Shown: piece by piece, positions 8,743-18,028 of the stretch
Layout of the letters: every line of letters begins with the position of its first letter
How positions within the stretch are numbered: position 1 is the stretch's first letter
Source: Flavobacteriales bacterium
GTDB lineage: Bacteria; Bacteroidota; Bacteroidia; Flavobacteriales_D; Sanyastnellaceae
Assembly (NCBI GenBank): GCA_022447625.1
Contig: JAKVAX010000003.1
Coordinates: 186,001 to 250,000 of the forward strand
Direction of reading: 5' to 3'
DNA: 64,000 bases
Notes under the pieces: model-generated
Told to the model about the DNA's origin: nothing
The model's input: the letters and a program-made list of their open reading frames with translations, nothing else
Database searches by the model: none
Position numbers and translations under genes: made by a program

Positions 8743-10689
8743 CTAGTCTTCAGACGCGTCATTGATGGAAGAGAGCTCTTGTTCGGCTGCTTCCCATGTG
8801 GCCATGAGCTCTTCCACTTTCGCTTTCAGCTCATTGTATTCACCTAAGAGTTTCTCCGTTCCTTCCTTATCGGAATAGTCATGGAGCGAAATCGCTTCAT
8901 CGAGTTCGGCGATTCGTGCCTCTGATTCTTCGATTTCACGTTCACATTTACTGATGCGATTCGTGAGTTTACGTTTTTGACGTTCGCGTTCTTTGCGTTC
9001 CTGGTAGCTTAGTTTCTGATCAGAAGGAGCGGCTTTGGCCTTTTTCTCCTTTTCTATGTCAGCTTCATAAGCCGCAATAGACTGAGCGCGACGAACATTC
9101 AAGAACTCTCGAATATCGCCGATGTACTGCTTCAATCCTGTTTTGGTCACCTCGTATACTTGCTCGGTCAGCCCAGAAAGGAAATCGCGGTCGTGCGATA
9201 CGATAATGAGGCTGCCATCGTAATCCATCAACGCTTGCTTTAGAACATCCTTAGAGCGCATGTCGAGGTGGTTGGTAGGCTCATCAAGTATGAGAAGGTT
9301 TGATGGCTTTAATAGGAGCTTACAAAGAGCGAGGCGGGCTTTCTCCCCTCCAGATAAGACTTTGACCTTCTTGTCAATGTCTTCACCCGAGAAGAGGAAT
9401 GCTCCGAGGATTGAACGCAATTGCTTGCGAATCTCTCCTTGCGCTTCGTCATCTAGTGTTTGGAATACAGTTTTGTTCCCGTCGAGTTCTTCCGTTTGGT
9501 TCTGGGCGTAGTAACCAATCTCGACATTATGGCCGAGTTCAAAGTCGCCATCATGCGGCTCTGTGCCCATGATGATGCGTGTCAGGGTTGATTTACCTGC
9601 ACCGTTCTTACCAACCAAGGCCACTTTTTCTTGGCGGGCCATGATCAGGTTCACATCATGAAATACATGGAGGTCACCATAGTTCTTTACTAGGCTATCA
9701 GCCTTCACAACCACTTTACCTGAGCGAGGGGCAGGAGGGAATGAGAACTTCATGACAATATTCTCCATTGAGTCTACCTCAATACGTTCGAGTTTGTCCA
9801 GCTTTCGGATCAAGGTCTGGGCAAAAGCCGCCTTGTTCTTCTTCGCACGGAATTTCTCAATATTCCGCTTGGTATCTTCAATGTACTTCTGCTGGTTTTT
9901 TTGTGCTTGTGACTGTCGATCAATCTCATCCGCTCGCCACTCCATATACTTTGAGTAGTTCGCTTTGAAGTCATAGATGCGAGTCGAAGTTACTTCTATC
10001 GTGCGCTTTGTCAGGGCGTCAAGAAATACTTTGTCGTGAGAGATAAGTACAATCGCTCCGGGATATGTTTTCAGGAAACCTTCAAGCCACTCAATGGATT
10101 CGATATCCAGGTGGTTGGTAGGCTCATCGAGTAGAAGCAGATCTGGATTTTGAAGGAGCAACTTAGCCAGTTCGACACGCATTTTCCATCCGCCGCTAAA
10201 CTCTGACATGGTTCTGTCCATGTCTTCAGAATTGAAGCCGAGTCCTTGGAGCACGCGTTGTGCTTTTTCTTCAATATTGACACCTCCCATTACCGCTAGG
10301 CGATCGTTCAACTCGCTGAGTTCATCAATCAATTGATGGTATTCAGGAGATTCGTAGTCACTTCGTTCAGTGATTTGAGCTGTGATCTCTTCTATTCGGC
10401 CTTCAATTTTTTGCACTTCGCTGAACGCGGAAGCGGCTTCTTCGCGAATGGTGTTTTGCTCGTTGTGCGTCATTTCCTGTTCAAGGAAACCGATGGTCGC
10501 ACCTTTGGGCATGGTTACCGAACCTGAGGTAGGGTTGACTTGCTTCGCGATGACACGCAGAAGGGTGGTTTTCCCAGCTCCGTTTCGGCCTGTTAGGCCC
10601 ACACATTCACGATCACTAATGAACAAGGATAGATCTGAGAAGATCTGTCGTTGTCCGAATGATAAGTTGAGGTTTCCGATCGTTAGCAT
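8743..10689 (-). CDS. ABC-F family ATPase (ribosome-associated)
   Basis: A soluble twin-ATPase of 648 residues with no membrane segments. ABC1 has Walker A GRNGAGKTT (34-42), signature FSGGWKMRVEL and Walker B LLLLDEPTNHLD. A charged linker (about 230-300, RADEIDRQSQAQKNQQKYIEDT) is the ABC-F P-site tRNA-interaction motif. ABC2 follows with GKNGAGKST, LSGGEKARLAL and LLILDEPTNHLD. The C-terminus is a Lys/Glu-rich coiled coil (about 545-640). Family members act on stalled or initiating ribosomes (EttA, Uup, YheS) or protect against antibiotics. The long C-terminal coiled coil fits the Uup/YheS side, but the subgroup is not certain. It lies downstream of gldN but beyond a strong terminator, so it is probably expressed separately. 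Confidence 0.92.
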   Translation of the reverse strand: MLTIGNLNLSFGQRQIFSDLSLFISDRECVGLTGRNGAGKTTLLRVIAKQVNPTSGSVTMPKGATIGFLEQEMTHNEQNTIREEAASAFSEVQKIEGRIEEITAQITERSDYESPEYHQLIDELSELNDRLAVMGGVNIEEKAQRVLQGLGFNSEDMDRTMSEFSGGWKMRVELAKLLLQNPDLLLLDEPTNHLDIESIEWLEGFLKTYPGAIVLISHDKVFLDALTKRTIEVTSTRIYDFKANYSKYMEWRADEIDRQSQAQKNQQKYIEDTKRNIEKFRAKKNKAAFAQTLIRKLDKLERIEVDSMENIVMKFSFPPAPRSGKVVVKADSLVKNYGDLHVFHDVNLIMARQEKVALVGKNGAGKSTLTRIIMGTEPHDGDFELGHNVEIGYYAQNQTEELDGNKTVFQTLDDEAQGEIRKQLRSILGAFLFSGEDIDKKVKVLSGGEKARLALCKLLLKPSNLLILDEPTNHLDMRSKDVLKQALMDYDGSLIIVSHDRDFLSGLTEQVYEVTKTGLKQYIGDIREFLNVRRAQSIAAYEADIEKEKKAKAAPSDQKLSYQERKERERQKRKLTNRISKCEREIEESEARIAELDEAISLHDYSDKEGTEKLLGEYNELKAKVEELMATWEAAEQELSSINDASED

Positions 10690-10695
10690 AGGCGT

Positions 10696-10727
10696 AAAAA
10701 AGAAGCGCCCACCGAGGTGAGCGCTTC
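10696..10727 (-). terminator. Rho-independent terminator of the gld/por operon
   Basis: Read on the minus strand, a hairpin with arms GAAGCGCTCAC and GTGGGCGCTTC (10702-10727, one G-T wobble) is followed by a run of six T (10696-10701). It sits 17 bases after the gldN stop. Confidence 0.85.
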
Positions 10728-10744
10728 AAAGATATTAAGTCGTT

Positions 10745-11596
10745 TTAGTAGTGCCACAAATCGTGTTCTACTTCAAATAGTTCTTCTTTGATACGTTCTG
10801 ATTCTAGAAGTGCATCAATGTTACGAGCGTACGCTGAAATCGAACGATCATATACGTTTGACTCCTTAACTACGTAGCTTGAGAACATGCGCTTCTGGAA
10901 TAGATCTTCAAATGTTCGACGCTGCGAGTCATTATTGAAGTTGTATACATCCGCGTTAGCGAAAACGTAACGACATTCAGGGAAGTACAGCCAGAACAAT
11001 GGCTTATAACCACGTTTTTCACCTTGATCATCGTAATCCTCCATCATAGGACAGATACCAATGATACGAACGAAACGTTCTGAACGCTGCTTGTCAAAGA
11101 GCCAATCCTCTTTGATTTCGTACATCGTCACGTCTTCTGAACGAACTTCATCTTCCACCTCTACAGGGATACGTTCTCCAGTGTCAGGATCCTCGGTGTA
11201 CTGAGTGATCACCGGACGTAAAAGAGAATCAATCTCTGTTTGAGTCATTGGGTAATGGAACTCGTCGTCATCTACAGTTGGCCCGAGGCTGTATGCCGTC
11301 AATGAACCATCTACCAAAAGAGCGTGCTTGATCACGTCAAACAATGACTTACGATCTTCAATCTCCTCGATAGGGTAGTAGAATGGGTGATTCATTTTCT
11401 GGCGCATATCCATACGCTGCCAGATACGCTTAGCGAACATCACATCAGCCTCGCGAAGGTGTGGATACGGGATCACACGTTTCGTGGCATTGTGTTCTTT
11501 GACGTAGGCACCGTCAAGAACGTTCTGCACCTGCGCATCTGCTGTTGAGCAGAAAATGAGCAGTAGAGCAGCAAGAATCGGAACTACCTTTTTCAT
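10745..11596 (-). CDS. gldN: T9SS/gliding component GldN (PorN)
   Basis: A periplasmic partner of the lipoprotein GldK. Together they form the large ring under the outer membrane that T9SS and gliding require. It has 283 residues with a signal peptide (MKKVVPILAALLLIFCSTADA, then QVQNVLDG). Typical segments are FAKRIWQRMDMRQKMNHPFYYP, KHALLVDGSLTAYS, EDWLFDKQRSERFVRIIGI and PLFWLYFPECRYVF. It is the last gene of the run porP/sprF-gldK-gldL-gldM-gldN, 17 bases after gldM, and is closed by the terminator at 10696-10727. Assignment rests on protein features plus gene order. Confidence 0.95.
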   Translation of the reverse strand: MKKVVPILAALLLIFCSTADAQVQNVLDGAYVKEHNATKRVIPYPHLREADVMFAKRIWQRMDMRQKMNHPFYYPIEEIEDRKSLFDVIKHALLVDGSLTAYSLGPTVDDDEFHYPMTQTEIDSLLRPVITQYTEDPDTGERIPVEVEDEVRSEDVTMYEIKEDWLFDKQRSERFVRIIGICPMMEDYDDQGEKRGYKPLFWLYFPECRYVFANADVYNFNNDSQRRTFEDLFQKRMFSSYVVKESNVYDRSISAYARNIDALLESERIKEELFEVEHDLWHY

Positions 11597-11613
11597 GCTT
11601 GCTTTTTTTTTTA

Positions 11614-13335
11614 TTAAGTGACTTTAAGGCTGATGTTCGCCACTTGGCGAGTGGAACCATCAGGCATTTTTACTTTAATCTTCTCAACGTAAACCTTCTG
11701 TCCTTTCTTCACTTTTTCCATGTTGGCCTTCATGTCTGAAGTTACACGGTTATTATTCGAGCTTTTCTCGATAACCTGTCCGTCACGGATGAATACCATG
11801 CTGAATCCAGTCACGGTTACCGTTACGTCAAAGTCGAAGTTTTCCATCTCAGCACGTACACCGGCAGCGATACGCATATCACCACGTGGTACCGTGTTGT
11901 CAGAAGGCTTTTTACCAGCAAATACTGGCACTGGATCAGGAATACGCTTCACACGGAAATCCTTTTCACCAATACGTTGTGTTGAACCGTCAGGCATTTT
12001 AGCAGATACCGCGATCTTACAGTCTTTGCCTTTACCTGGCTTCACAACCCAACCTGCTCCATCTTTTGTGAGCTGGTGTCCTCCAGTGATATTCACTTGA
12101 AGGTCTTCTTGAGCTACACCAGGTACAGAGATTTCCACCGGGTTAGGAAGTCCACGGTAGAATACGTTCATCTTCGTTGGCGACACAACCAATGCTGGTT
12201 CAGCAACTTTGAAAGGTGGTACGTATACGTTGAATTCCTCTGTTCCGAGTGGTCCTTCGTAACGAATCAATCCTTTGTAAGAAGCATCACCCAAAGGCAT
12301 GCCATTCGTAGCGATCTTCAATTCTCCGAGACCTTCAGGGCTGATATCAAGCTTCATGTCAGGAGTTACATCTTCCAAACGTGACGAATCTTGCATGTCC
12401 CAACGATCAGGGTTCATGAAAATCTCTGGTGGGTTCGTTCCATCGTATGCAGCAAGTAGTACTTCTGCACGGAAGGTATCTCCACGAAGGATGTAGTTCG
12501 AAGCAGGGATCACGAATGGTTTCAGGTTCGTAAACTTGTACGACTTACCTTCAATACCAGAAAGCATAGCAGCGAGTACGTCAGCTTTCGCGTTCTGTAC
12601 GTCTACTTCTAGTTTAGTCATCAACGGAAGGATTGCAGCAAGTGGGTTGTGGAAGAAGTTCTTCGTTTCCCATTCTACCGCTAGTCCGTGATCTTCACCA
12701 CCTTCGAAAGTAAAGGTAGTTTCCAAGCTGTTTTGGATACTTTCAGGAACAGTCCATGTTTTTCCAGTCACCTCTTTTACGGAGATTGACGTCAAGAAAT
12801 CTTTGTACTCAATCAATTTCAGCTTGAGCTCATTCGCAGACCAGCTGTCTGTCTTAGGAGCTTGAGGATTTGAACCAACGAGAAGCGCAGTGTTCTCTTG
12901 GTTCTCATCTGACTTAGTGATGTACTTATCTCCTTCTTCGTTAACGTCGTTTGCTTTTACAGCACGACCATCAACCATGAAGTTTTGGTAGTTTTCACCA
13001 TACTTCAACGCGTTATCTCCATGCGAAACACTGATGGTGCGAGCCTTCAGTTCTTCGATGTACTTAACCAGTTCGTCAGCGCGTTCAGCAACTTCAGTTG
13101 CCTTGTTGTAGAAAGGGATTGTCTTTTCAGGGTTCGATGCTTTTTTGTTCTCGAACTCTCCCATGGTAGAAGCGTTCTTAGCATCAAGCGTAGCCTCTGT
13201 CTTCGCTAGACTGCTATCTACAAGTGTAAATGCATCTAGGATTTCTTTGGATACGTTAAGGGCGAGAAGAGCTGTCAATACGAGATACATCATCCCGATC
13301 ATCTTCTGCCTTGGGGTTTCTTTTCCTCCTGCCAT
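11614..13335 (-). CDS. gldM: T9SS motor protein GldM (PorM)
   Basis: Inner-membrane protein whose long periplasmic part spans from the GldL motor to the GldKN ring. It has 573 residues and starts MAGGKETPRQKMIGMMYLVL, with a single TM helix (about 14-32) and periplasmic domains D1-D4 to the C-terminus. Seen: a helical D1 (about 40-220) and beta domains with VFYRGLPNPVEISVPG and FAGKKPSDNTVPRG. GldM and GldL form the proton-driven rotary motor for T9SS and gliding. The start 38 bases after gldL and a conserved MAGGKxTPRQKMIGMMYLV beginning make the call firm. Confidence 0.96.
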   Translation of the reverse strand: MAGGKETPRQKMIGMMYLVLTALLALNVSKEILDAFTLVDSSLAKTEATLDAKNASTMGEFENKKASNPEKTIPFYNKATEVAERADELVKYIEELKARTISVSHGDNALKYGENYQNFMVDGRAVKANDVNEEGDKYITKSDENQENTALLVGSNPQAPKTDSWSANELKLKLIEYKDFLTSISVKEVTGKTWTVPESIQNSLETTFTFEGGEDHGLAVEWETKNFFHNPLAAILPLMTKLEVDVQNAKADVLAAMLSGIEGKSYKFTNLKPFVIPASNYILRGDTFRAEVLLAAYDGTNPPEIFMNPDRWDMQDSSRLEDVTPDMKLDISPEGLGELKIATNGMPLGDASYKGLIRYEGPLGTEEFNVYVPPFKVAEPALVVSPTKMNVFYRGLPNPVEISVPGVAQEDLQVNITGGHQLTKDGAGWVVKPGKGKDCKIAVSAKMPDGSTQRIGEKDFRVKRIPDPVPVFAGKKPSDNTVPRGDMRIAAGVRAEMENFDFDVTVTVTGFSMVFIRDGQVIEKSSNNNRVTSDMKANMEKVKKGQKVYVEKIKVKMPDGSTRQVANISLKVT

Positions 13336-13372
13336 TTTACTCGTTTATTATAGGTTGAATAAAAAGGAGGAA

Positions 13373-14152
13373 TTAAGCCTTGTTACCACCACCCATTGCA
13401 TTCAGCATGTTGCTGTATACAGTGTTAAGTGACTCAAGGTTCTTCGCAAGATCAGAGATATTGTCTTTGTACTTGCGAGTATCTTCGATCGAATCGTTGA
13501 GGTTCTCAACAAGCTCTGCCATACCGCTGTACAATTGACGAGACTTCTCTAGCTCTTGAAGCTGAAGTTCATACATGTTGTTTAGAGACGATAGGTTTTC
13601 GCTCATCTTCTGTAGGTGTTCACCTGCAGCAGCTCCGTGGCTCTGACCTTCCATAAGACCTGTCAATGACTCAGAAGCCTCTTGGTAAGTCGTTGCGAGT
13701 TCGTTCACTTTATCAGATGCTCCACGAAGTGAGCTAGAGTATTCTTGTGTAGCAACGGCTGCGTCAGACATGTCAGAAAGCTGACCTGCTTGAGTGCTCA
13801 AGCTGCGCATTCCGTCTCCTAGGCTAGCGATCAATTCAGGTTCGATCTTCGCCTCTGCTAGCATTCCGTCAAGCTGTTCAGTAAGTGAACCACCAACACT
13901 GTGGTCTCCACCTTCGCGCTGCTCTCCTGTTGCTAGTTCTGGGTATACTAGTGACCAATCTGGTTCTTCGTGTGGCGGCTCAAACGCCGACAGGAAGAAA
14001 ATGATCGCCTCAGTCAAAAGACCGATGATAAGCAACAAAGATGCGAATGGCCAGTGCTGGATCTTAAAGAGTGCTCCAATAATTACAACTCCTGCTCCAA
14101 TACCGTATACTTTCGCCATTAGCAGCTTCCACTTCTTACTTCCAGGTTTCAT
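13373..14152 (-). CDS. gldL: T9SS motor protein GldL (PorL)
   Basis: Inner-membrane proton-channel half of the T9SS motor. It has 259 residues: two TM helices at the N-terminus (about 15-33 and 36-57) and a long cytoplasmic coiled-coil tail. Charged or polar residues in and near the membrane part are Tyr16, Lys30, His33, Glu48 and Glu58. They sit where such residues are reported to be needed for proton flow in GldL; exact equivalence needs an alignment. The segment FKIQHWPFASLLL is typical. The C-terminus ends in MGGGNK. It follows gldK by 84 bases. Confidence 0.95.
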   Translation of the reverse strand: MKPGSKKWKLLMAKVYGIGAGVVIIGALFKIQHWPFASLLLIIGLLTEAIIFFLSAFEPPHEEPDWSLVYPELATGEQREGGDHSVGGSLTEQLDGMLAEAKIEPELIASLGDGMRSLSTQAGQLSDMSDAAVATQEYSSSLRGASDKVNELATTYQEASESLTGLMEGQSHGAAAGEHLQKMSENLSSLNNMYELQLQELEKSRQLYSGMAELVENLNDSIEDTRKYKDNISDLAKNLESLNTVYSNMLNAMGGGNKA

Positions 14153-14236
14153 TTTTTTCTCTTGCTTTTAGGTTTGAATAATAGGATGAATAAGGCTCCG
14201 AAAAGTCTCAATTTGGTTTCAAAAAGATGTTTCTTC

Positions 14237-15604
14237 TTAGTTAAAATCTTCTGGGTCTACGTTCTTACCACGTCCGAGGTAAGACATCACACAACGGAAA
14301 CCGATGTATGACTTCGCAGTGTCAGAATACTCGAATGAGCGTGTACCTGTCTGACAGTAGTAACCGATATCTTTCCAGCTACCTCCACGAATAACCTTGC
14401 GCTTCAGAGAAGGTGGGTCATCCACTTTTGCATGGTACTGGTATTCCGGACTCATGTCGTGCGTGAAGTCATAAACAGACTCATCGTACGCGGTGTTAGT
14501 CCACTCAGCTACGTTTCCAGCCATTTGGAATAGACCGTAGTCATTCGGGCTGTATGATTCGATCGGTACGGTATGACATCCAGCATCTTCCACGTAGTCA
14601 CCACGCATTGGCTTAAAGTTCGCCAGCGGACAACCCTGAATGTTACGGATGTATGGACCACCCCATGGGTACGGACTCAATTCAAGTCCACCACGAGAAG
14701 CGTATTCCCACTCTGCTTCTGAAGGCATGCGGAACCGCTGAACAAAACTTTCGCCTGTCTTTTGTTTCCACTCATTCAGAATCTGCGTACGCCAAGCGTT
14801 GAACGCTTTCGCTTGTCCCCAAGTCACACCAACAACTGGGTAGTCGTCGTATGCTGGGTGCCAGAAGTAAGTCTCAGTAAGCGGCTCATTAAAGCCGTAC
14901 GTGAAGTCGTGTACCCATACTAAGGTATCAGGGTAAACGTTGATTACCTCTTCTATGATGAATTGAGAACGGTCAGAGTGCCCACGCACAGAGTGAAGTT
15001 GGTTCAAAGAGTTCACTTCACCATATTCTTCATCTTTACCTTCTTTACGGGCGGCTCCTTCCAGGTCGATCCACCAGTAACGGTATTGAAGTTTACGAGT
15101 ATCAATCTGCCATCTGTTGTAGAAACGGTCAGACCCTTGTAGGTAGAACTCGTCGTAGATAAGATCGAAGATATCTTCGTCTTCCATGTCAATTTGTTCT
15201 TCCCAGTTCAAGACATACCCCTTATCGATAAAACGATCGAGTTCTCGTCCGAATTCATCTTCTGCATAGAAGTACAATTCATTGTCATTCTGCGCCAATG
15301 CATCACGCATTAGTGAGTCACGAACGTAGTATACAAATTGACGGTACTCATTATTTGATATCTCGTGGATGTCGATGTAGAAGGCCGGTACAGTTACCGT
15401 CTTCGATTTTGTGTTGAGTGCGTACGGTACATCTTGATCACTAGGACCCATAGTGTATGAGCCATAGTGGATGTAGTTCATTCCATAAGGATTGACTTGC
15501 ACCCAATCTTCGCGCGGATAAACCCCAACCAGCTCACCCCTTGGACCAGGGTAGCAACCGGCGAGACCGATCAGCAACAATAGCGGATAAAACGACTTTT
15601 TCAT
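14237..15604 (-). CDS. gldK: T9SS lipoprotein GldK (PorK)
   Basis: Outer-membrane lipoprotein of the periplasmic GldK-GldN ring. It has 455 residues with a lipoprotein signal (MKKSFYPLLLLIGLAGC, lipobox LAGC at 14-17). The bulk is a formylglycine-generating-enzyme/sulfatase-modifying fold. Recognisable pieces are YHWIDLEGAA-like aromatic segments, YPVVGVTWGQAKAFNAWR, RMPSEAEWEYASRGG, LFQMAGNVAEWT and RKVIRGGSWKD. In GldK this fold is structural and not known to modify sulfatases. The stop is followed by gldL after 84 bases, and the gene begins 93 bases after the porP/sprF stop. Confidence 0.95.
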   Translation of the reverse strand: MKKSFYPLLLLIGLAGCYPGPRGELVGVYPREDWVQVNPYGMNYIHYGSYTMGPSDQDVPYALNTKSKTVTVPAFYIDIHEISNNEYRQFVYYVRDSLMRDALAQNDNELYFYAEDEFGRELDRFIDKGYVLNWEEQIDMEDEDIFDLIYDEFYLQGSDRFYNRWQIDTRKLQYRYWWIDLEGAARKEGKDEEYGEVNSLNQLHSVRGHSDRSQFIIEEVINVYPDTLVWVHDFTYGFNEPLTETYFWHPAYDDYPVVGVTWGQAKAFNAWRTQILNEWKQKTGESFVQRFRMPSEAEWEYASRGGLELSPYPWGGPYIRNIQGCPLANFKPMRGDYVEDAGCHTVPIESYSPNDYGLFQMAGNVAEWTNTAYDESVYDFTHDMSPEYQYHAKVDDPPSLKRKVIRGGSWKDIGYYCQTGTRSFEYSDTAKSYIGFRCVMSYLGRGKNVDPEDFN

Positions 15605-15697
15605 GATTTCCTTGTTTTACAACAGCTTACAGTTCCGTTGTAGAAATAGCAGGTTTACTCCGTCAGGTTACGTTATATTAACTTCGTTTGTTTCAAT

Positions 15698-16666
15698 TTA
15701 TTTCCCCAAAAAGCGTGGGTTCGAGTGAATATTCTTCAAAGGCTTGTTGATTACATACCAACAGTAGCCTAGGAAAATTTCATGCGAACCGCTACTAAAG
15801 TTACTAATTTCAGAAGTAGTAACGTCGTAGCTGTATCCGAAACGGAAACAATTCTTTGCTTCTTTCAGGTCTGTTGAGTTGTCCATGCAGTATTCAACAC
15901 CTACCATAGGTGCGATGGCATCCCCAGGTCTGTATGAAACACCTCCATAAAGGAAGTTGCTGTACAGCACATTTGCATTGACATCCAACGCCCATTTGTT
16001 AAAGTCAGACTTCACCAAAAGATTTGTCCTTAAATCTAGATTTGTCGCAATTTGATTGAAGTTGTATCCACCCATGGTGTAGAAGTGGCTCTTGAGCTGA
16101 ATGCTCAATTGATCAAGGTCGCTCTGCGTCAAATGCGTAGCAGAGATTCCGAAATAATATTCACCTGGTTTCCAGTAATAAACACCTAGGTTCAAGTCGA
16201 ACCCATTGTCATTACGTACATCACTGTTGATCGCCGCATCGCTTCCGATGGATTCAACACCATCTGGTGGCAGCCAATCGTTCCCTAGCTCTTTTCCGTA
16301 GTAGCCTAATCCCAGTCCAAGACTGAGTTTGCCTGGTCCTGCTGCGGGTAAGTGATAAGCACCCGATGCACGGAAGATTGTATTTGACTCCTGACCTAGT
16401 TGATCATTGTAAAAGGTCAACCCGATTCCTCCAAATCCGTTGATCTGACCAGTGTAGTTCAACATGAAGGTTTGTGGTTGACTGTCGAAACCAGTCCACT
16501 GGTTACGGAAGAACCCCGTGATACAGTTTCCAGGCTGTAGTCCGTTAGCAGCTGGGTTGAACGACTGCTTGTCGTTAAACCACTGCGTGAACTGTGGGTC
16601 TTGTTGTGCTGTTGCAGTAGCGGCACAGGCAAAGAATACAATCGCAGTAATTAGGATGCGTTTCAT
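15698..16666 (-). CDS. PorP/SprF-type T9SS outer-membrane protein
   Basis: Beta-barrel of the PorP/SprF family, needed for T9SS function or for anchoring particular cargo such as SprB. It has 322 residues from the ATG at 16666 (MKRILITAIVFFACAATATA, then QQDPQFTQWFND). QDPQFTQWFxNxxxxNPA is the family N-terminal signature. Later strands include RNQWTGF, FGGIGLTFYNDQLG, KLSLGLGLGYYGK and the C-terminal HEIFLGYCW. The longer frame to 16810 adds 48 residues ahead of the signal peptide and is unlikely; AAGGAAT lies just before 16666. It is first in the run with gldKLMN, the same order as porPKLMN in Porphyromonas gingivalis. Confidence 0.93.
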   Translation of the reverse strand: MKRILITAIVFFACAATATAQQDPQFTQWFNDKQSFNPAANGLQPGNCITGFFRNQWTGFDSQPQTFMLNYTGQINGFGGIGLTFYNDQLGQESNTIFRASGAYHLPAAGPGKLSLGLGLGYYGKELGNDWLPPDGVESIGSDAAINSDVRNDNGFDLNLGVYYWKPGEYYFGISATHLTQSDLDQLSIQLKSHFYTMGGYNFNQIATNLDLRTNLLVKSDFNKWALDVNANVLYSNFLYGGVSYRPGDAIAPMVGVEYCMDNSTDLKEAKNCFRFGYSYDVTTSEISNFSSGSHEIFLGYCWYVINKPLKNIHSNPRFLGK

Positions 16667-16858
16667 TCCAAATTCCTTGTTAGTAAGCATTATTAGTTTA
16701 CCTCTTCTCTCTGAGAAGTGGCTAATATAGCCAAATTTATTAGCACGCAAAATAGGTGAACCTGTGTTCATAATGCTTCCAATCCCCTGTAAATCGGGGA
16801 TTCCCGTCAAACATAACCCATATTTGCTATTGGGTCTTGTAGGAATCGACGGAAGCTT

Positions 16859-18022
16859 TTATGTCAGTTTTTGGAAAGTTTTCCACCATCGGTCGGGCAT
16901 TTCTTCATTCGTTGCCTCTTGATAATCCTCATAAGTACAAGGAACTAGGTGGTGACGCTGGTAGCGATTGCCACTTTTCGATGGGTAAGGAACATCCATC
17001 CACCATCGGTCAGTAAGTGGACTTTTGTAGAAAATCAATTCGTGGTCTGCTAACGGAACGATGTACTTGATGTAATCGTCTTTCGTGCCCACAGGGAAGT
17101 CTCCACGACGGTGTGAAATGCCCTCAATGAAGTGCCAAACCATCTGTGCAGCAAGGTGACCACTAATGCCACGTTCATCATAACGAGGGTTGTACTCATA
17201 GATTCCGAACGAAGTGAGCTTATCAGCCATACCTGCATAACGACAAATCTGGCAAGCCAATTCAGCGTAGAGTCCGTTTGGTCCTGCAAGTTGGTGTCCT
17301 GGGCTATCTCCTGCCCGAATGGCACTCATGTCGAAGCTCATGATGTCGGCATTTCGAATCACGGGCTCGGCATGGGTGATTTGACCGTTGACTTCTCCTA
17401 GACGGTGAAGATCGAAATACATCTTCTCCATCAGTTCGATCAAGTCTTTGTCGATCAGGTATCGTTGGTTGGCGATGTTGGAATAGTTGAACAAGTAGTT
17501 CGGCTGATGCAGCACAATCTTGTTCAAGTAATTCCAAGAGTCAGGTTGTTCAGGATTGCCTCCAAAGTCGAGGCGAGAATCAACCGTTACCAAATTGACC
17601 GTTTGCTCCATGCTCTCATAAGCAGCATAGTTCGCATAGGTCAAATCTTGAGAACCACCTAGAATGACCGGAATGATGTTTTCACGCAGGAGGTCATGGC
17701 AAACCACACGTACTGCGGCGTAGGTGTCTTCAAGGCGTTCACCAGGGTGTATATTCCCGAGGTCAATGATGCCCATAGGCTCATCGATGTCGTGAAGGCG
17801 ATATAGGTATTCTCGAATGACATCCGGTCCATCAGAACAACCCTCATTATTGTGCGCCCCTCGGTCGTCCATGACGCCGAAGATGGCAATGCGCTGGTCT
17901 TCCGGTACAGGCATGAAATCCTGCGTGTGAATCAACGCACTATCTGCTAGACGACGAACTCCGTCCTCAGATTGTTCAATACTAATGTTGGCGGGTTGGA
18001 AAAAATCTAGGATGCCATCCAT
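16859..18022 (-). CDS. Arginase/formimidoylglutamase-fold protein with degenerate metal site
   Basis: A protein of 387 residues with the arginase/ureohydrolase fold, usually annotated as formimidoylglutamase. The three manganese motifs are eroded. The GGDHS-type motif reads GGSQDLT (122-128). DAHxD reads DSRLD (148-152). SFDxDxxD reads SFDMSAIR (229-236). Most of the residues that normally coordinate the two Mn ions are thus replaced, so hydrolase activity is unlikely. A binding or structural role is inferred. The frame is intact and long, so this is not a decaying gene. It lies six bases downstream of topA and about 190 bases upstream of porP/sprF-gldKLMN, which hints at a link to the T9SS locus. 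Confidence 0.85.
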   Translation of the reverse strand: MDGILDFFQPANISIEQSEDGVRRLADSALIHTQDFMPVPEDQRIAIFGVMDDRGAHNNEGCSDGPDVIREYLYRLHDIDEPMGIIDLGNIHPGERLEDTYAAVRVVCHDLLRENIIPVILGGSQDLTYANYAAYESMEQTVNLVTVDSRLDFGGNPEQPDSWNYLNKIVLHQPNYLFNYSNIANQRYLIDKDLIELMEKMYFDLHRLGEVNGQITHAEPVIRNADIMSFDMSAIRAGDSPGHQLAGPNGLYAELACQICRYAGMADKLTSFGIYEYNPRYDERGISGHLAAQMVWHFIEGISHRRGDFPVGTKDDYIKYIVPLADHELIFYKSPLTDRWWMDVPYPSKSGNRYQRHHLVPCTYEDYQEATNEEMPDRWWKTFQKLT

Positions 18023-18028
18023 GGTCTC

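Noticed and set aside
16667-16810. Longer N-terminus of the PorP/SprF gene
   Set aside because: It would place 48 residues before a good signal peptide; the ATG at 16666 is preceded by AAGGAAT.
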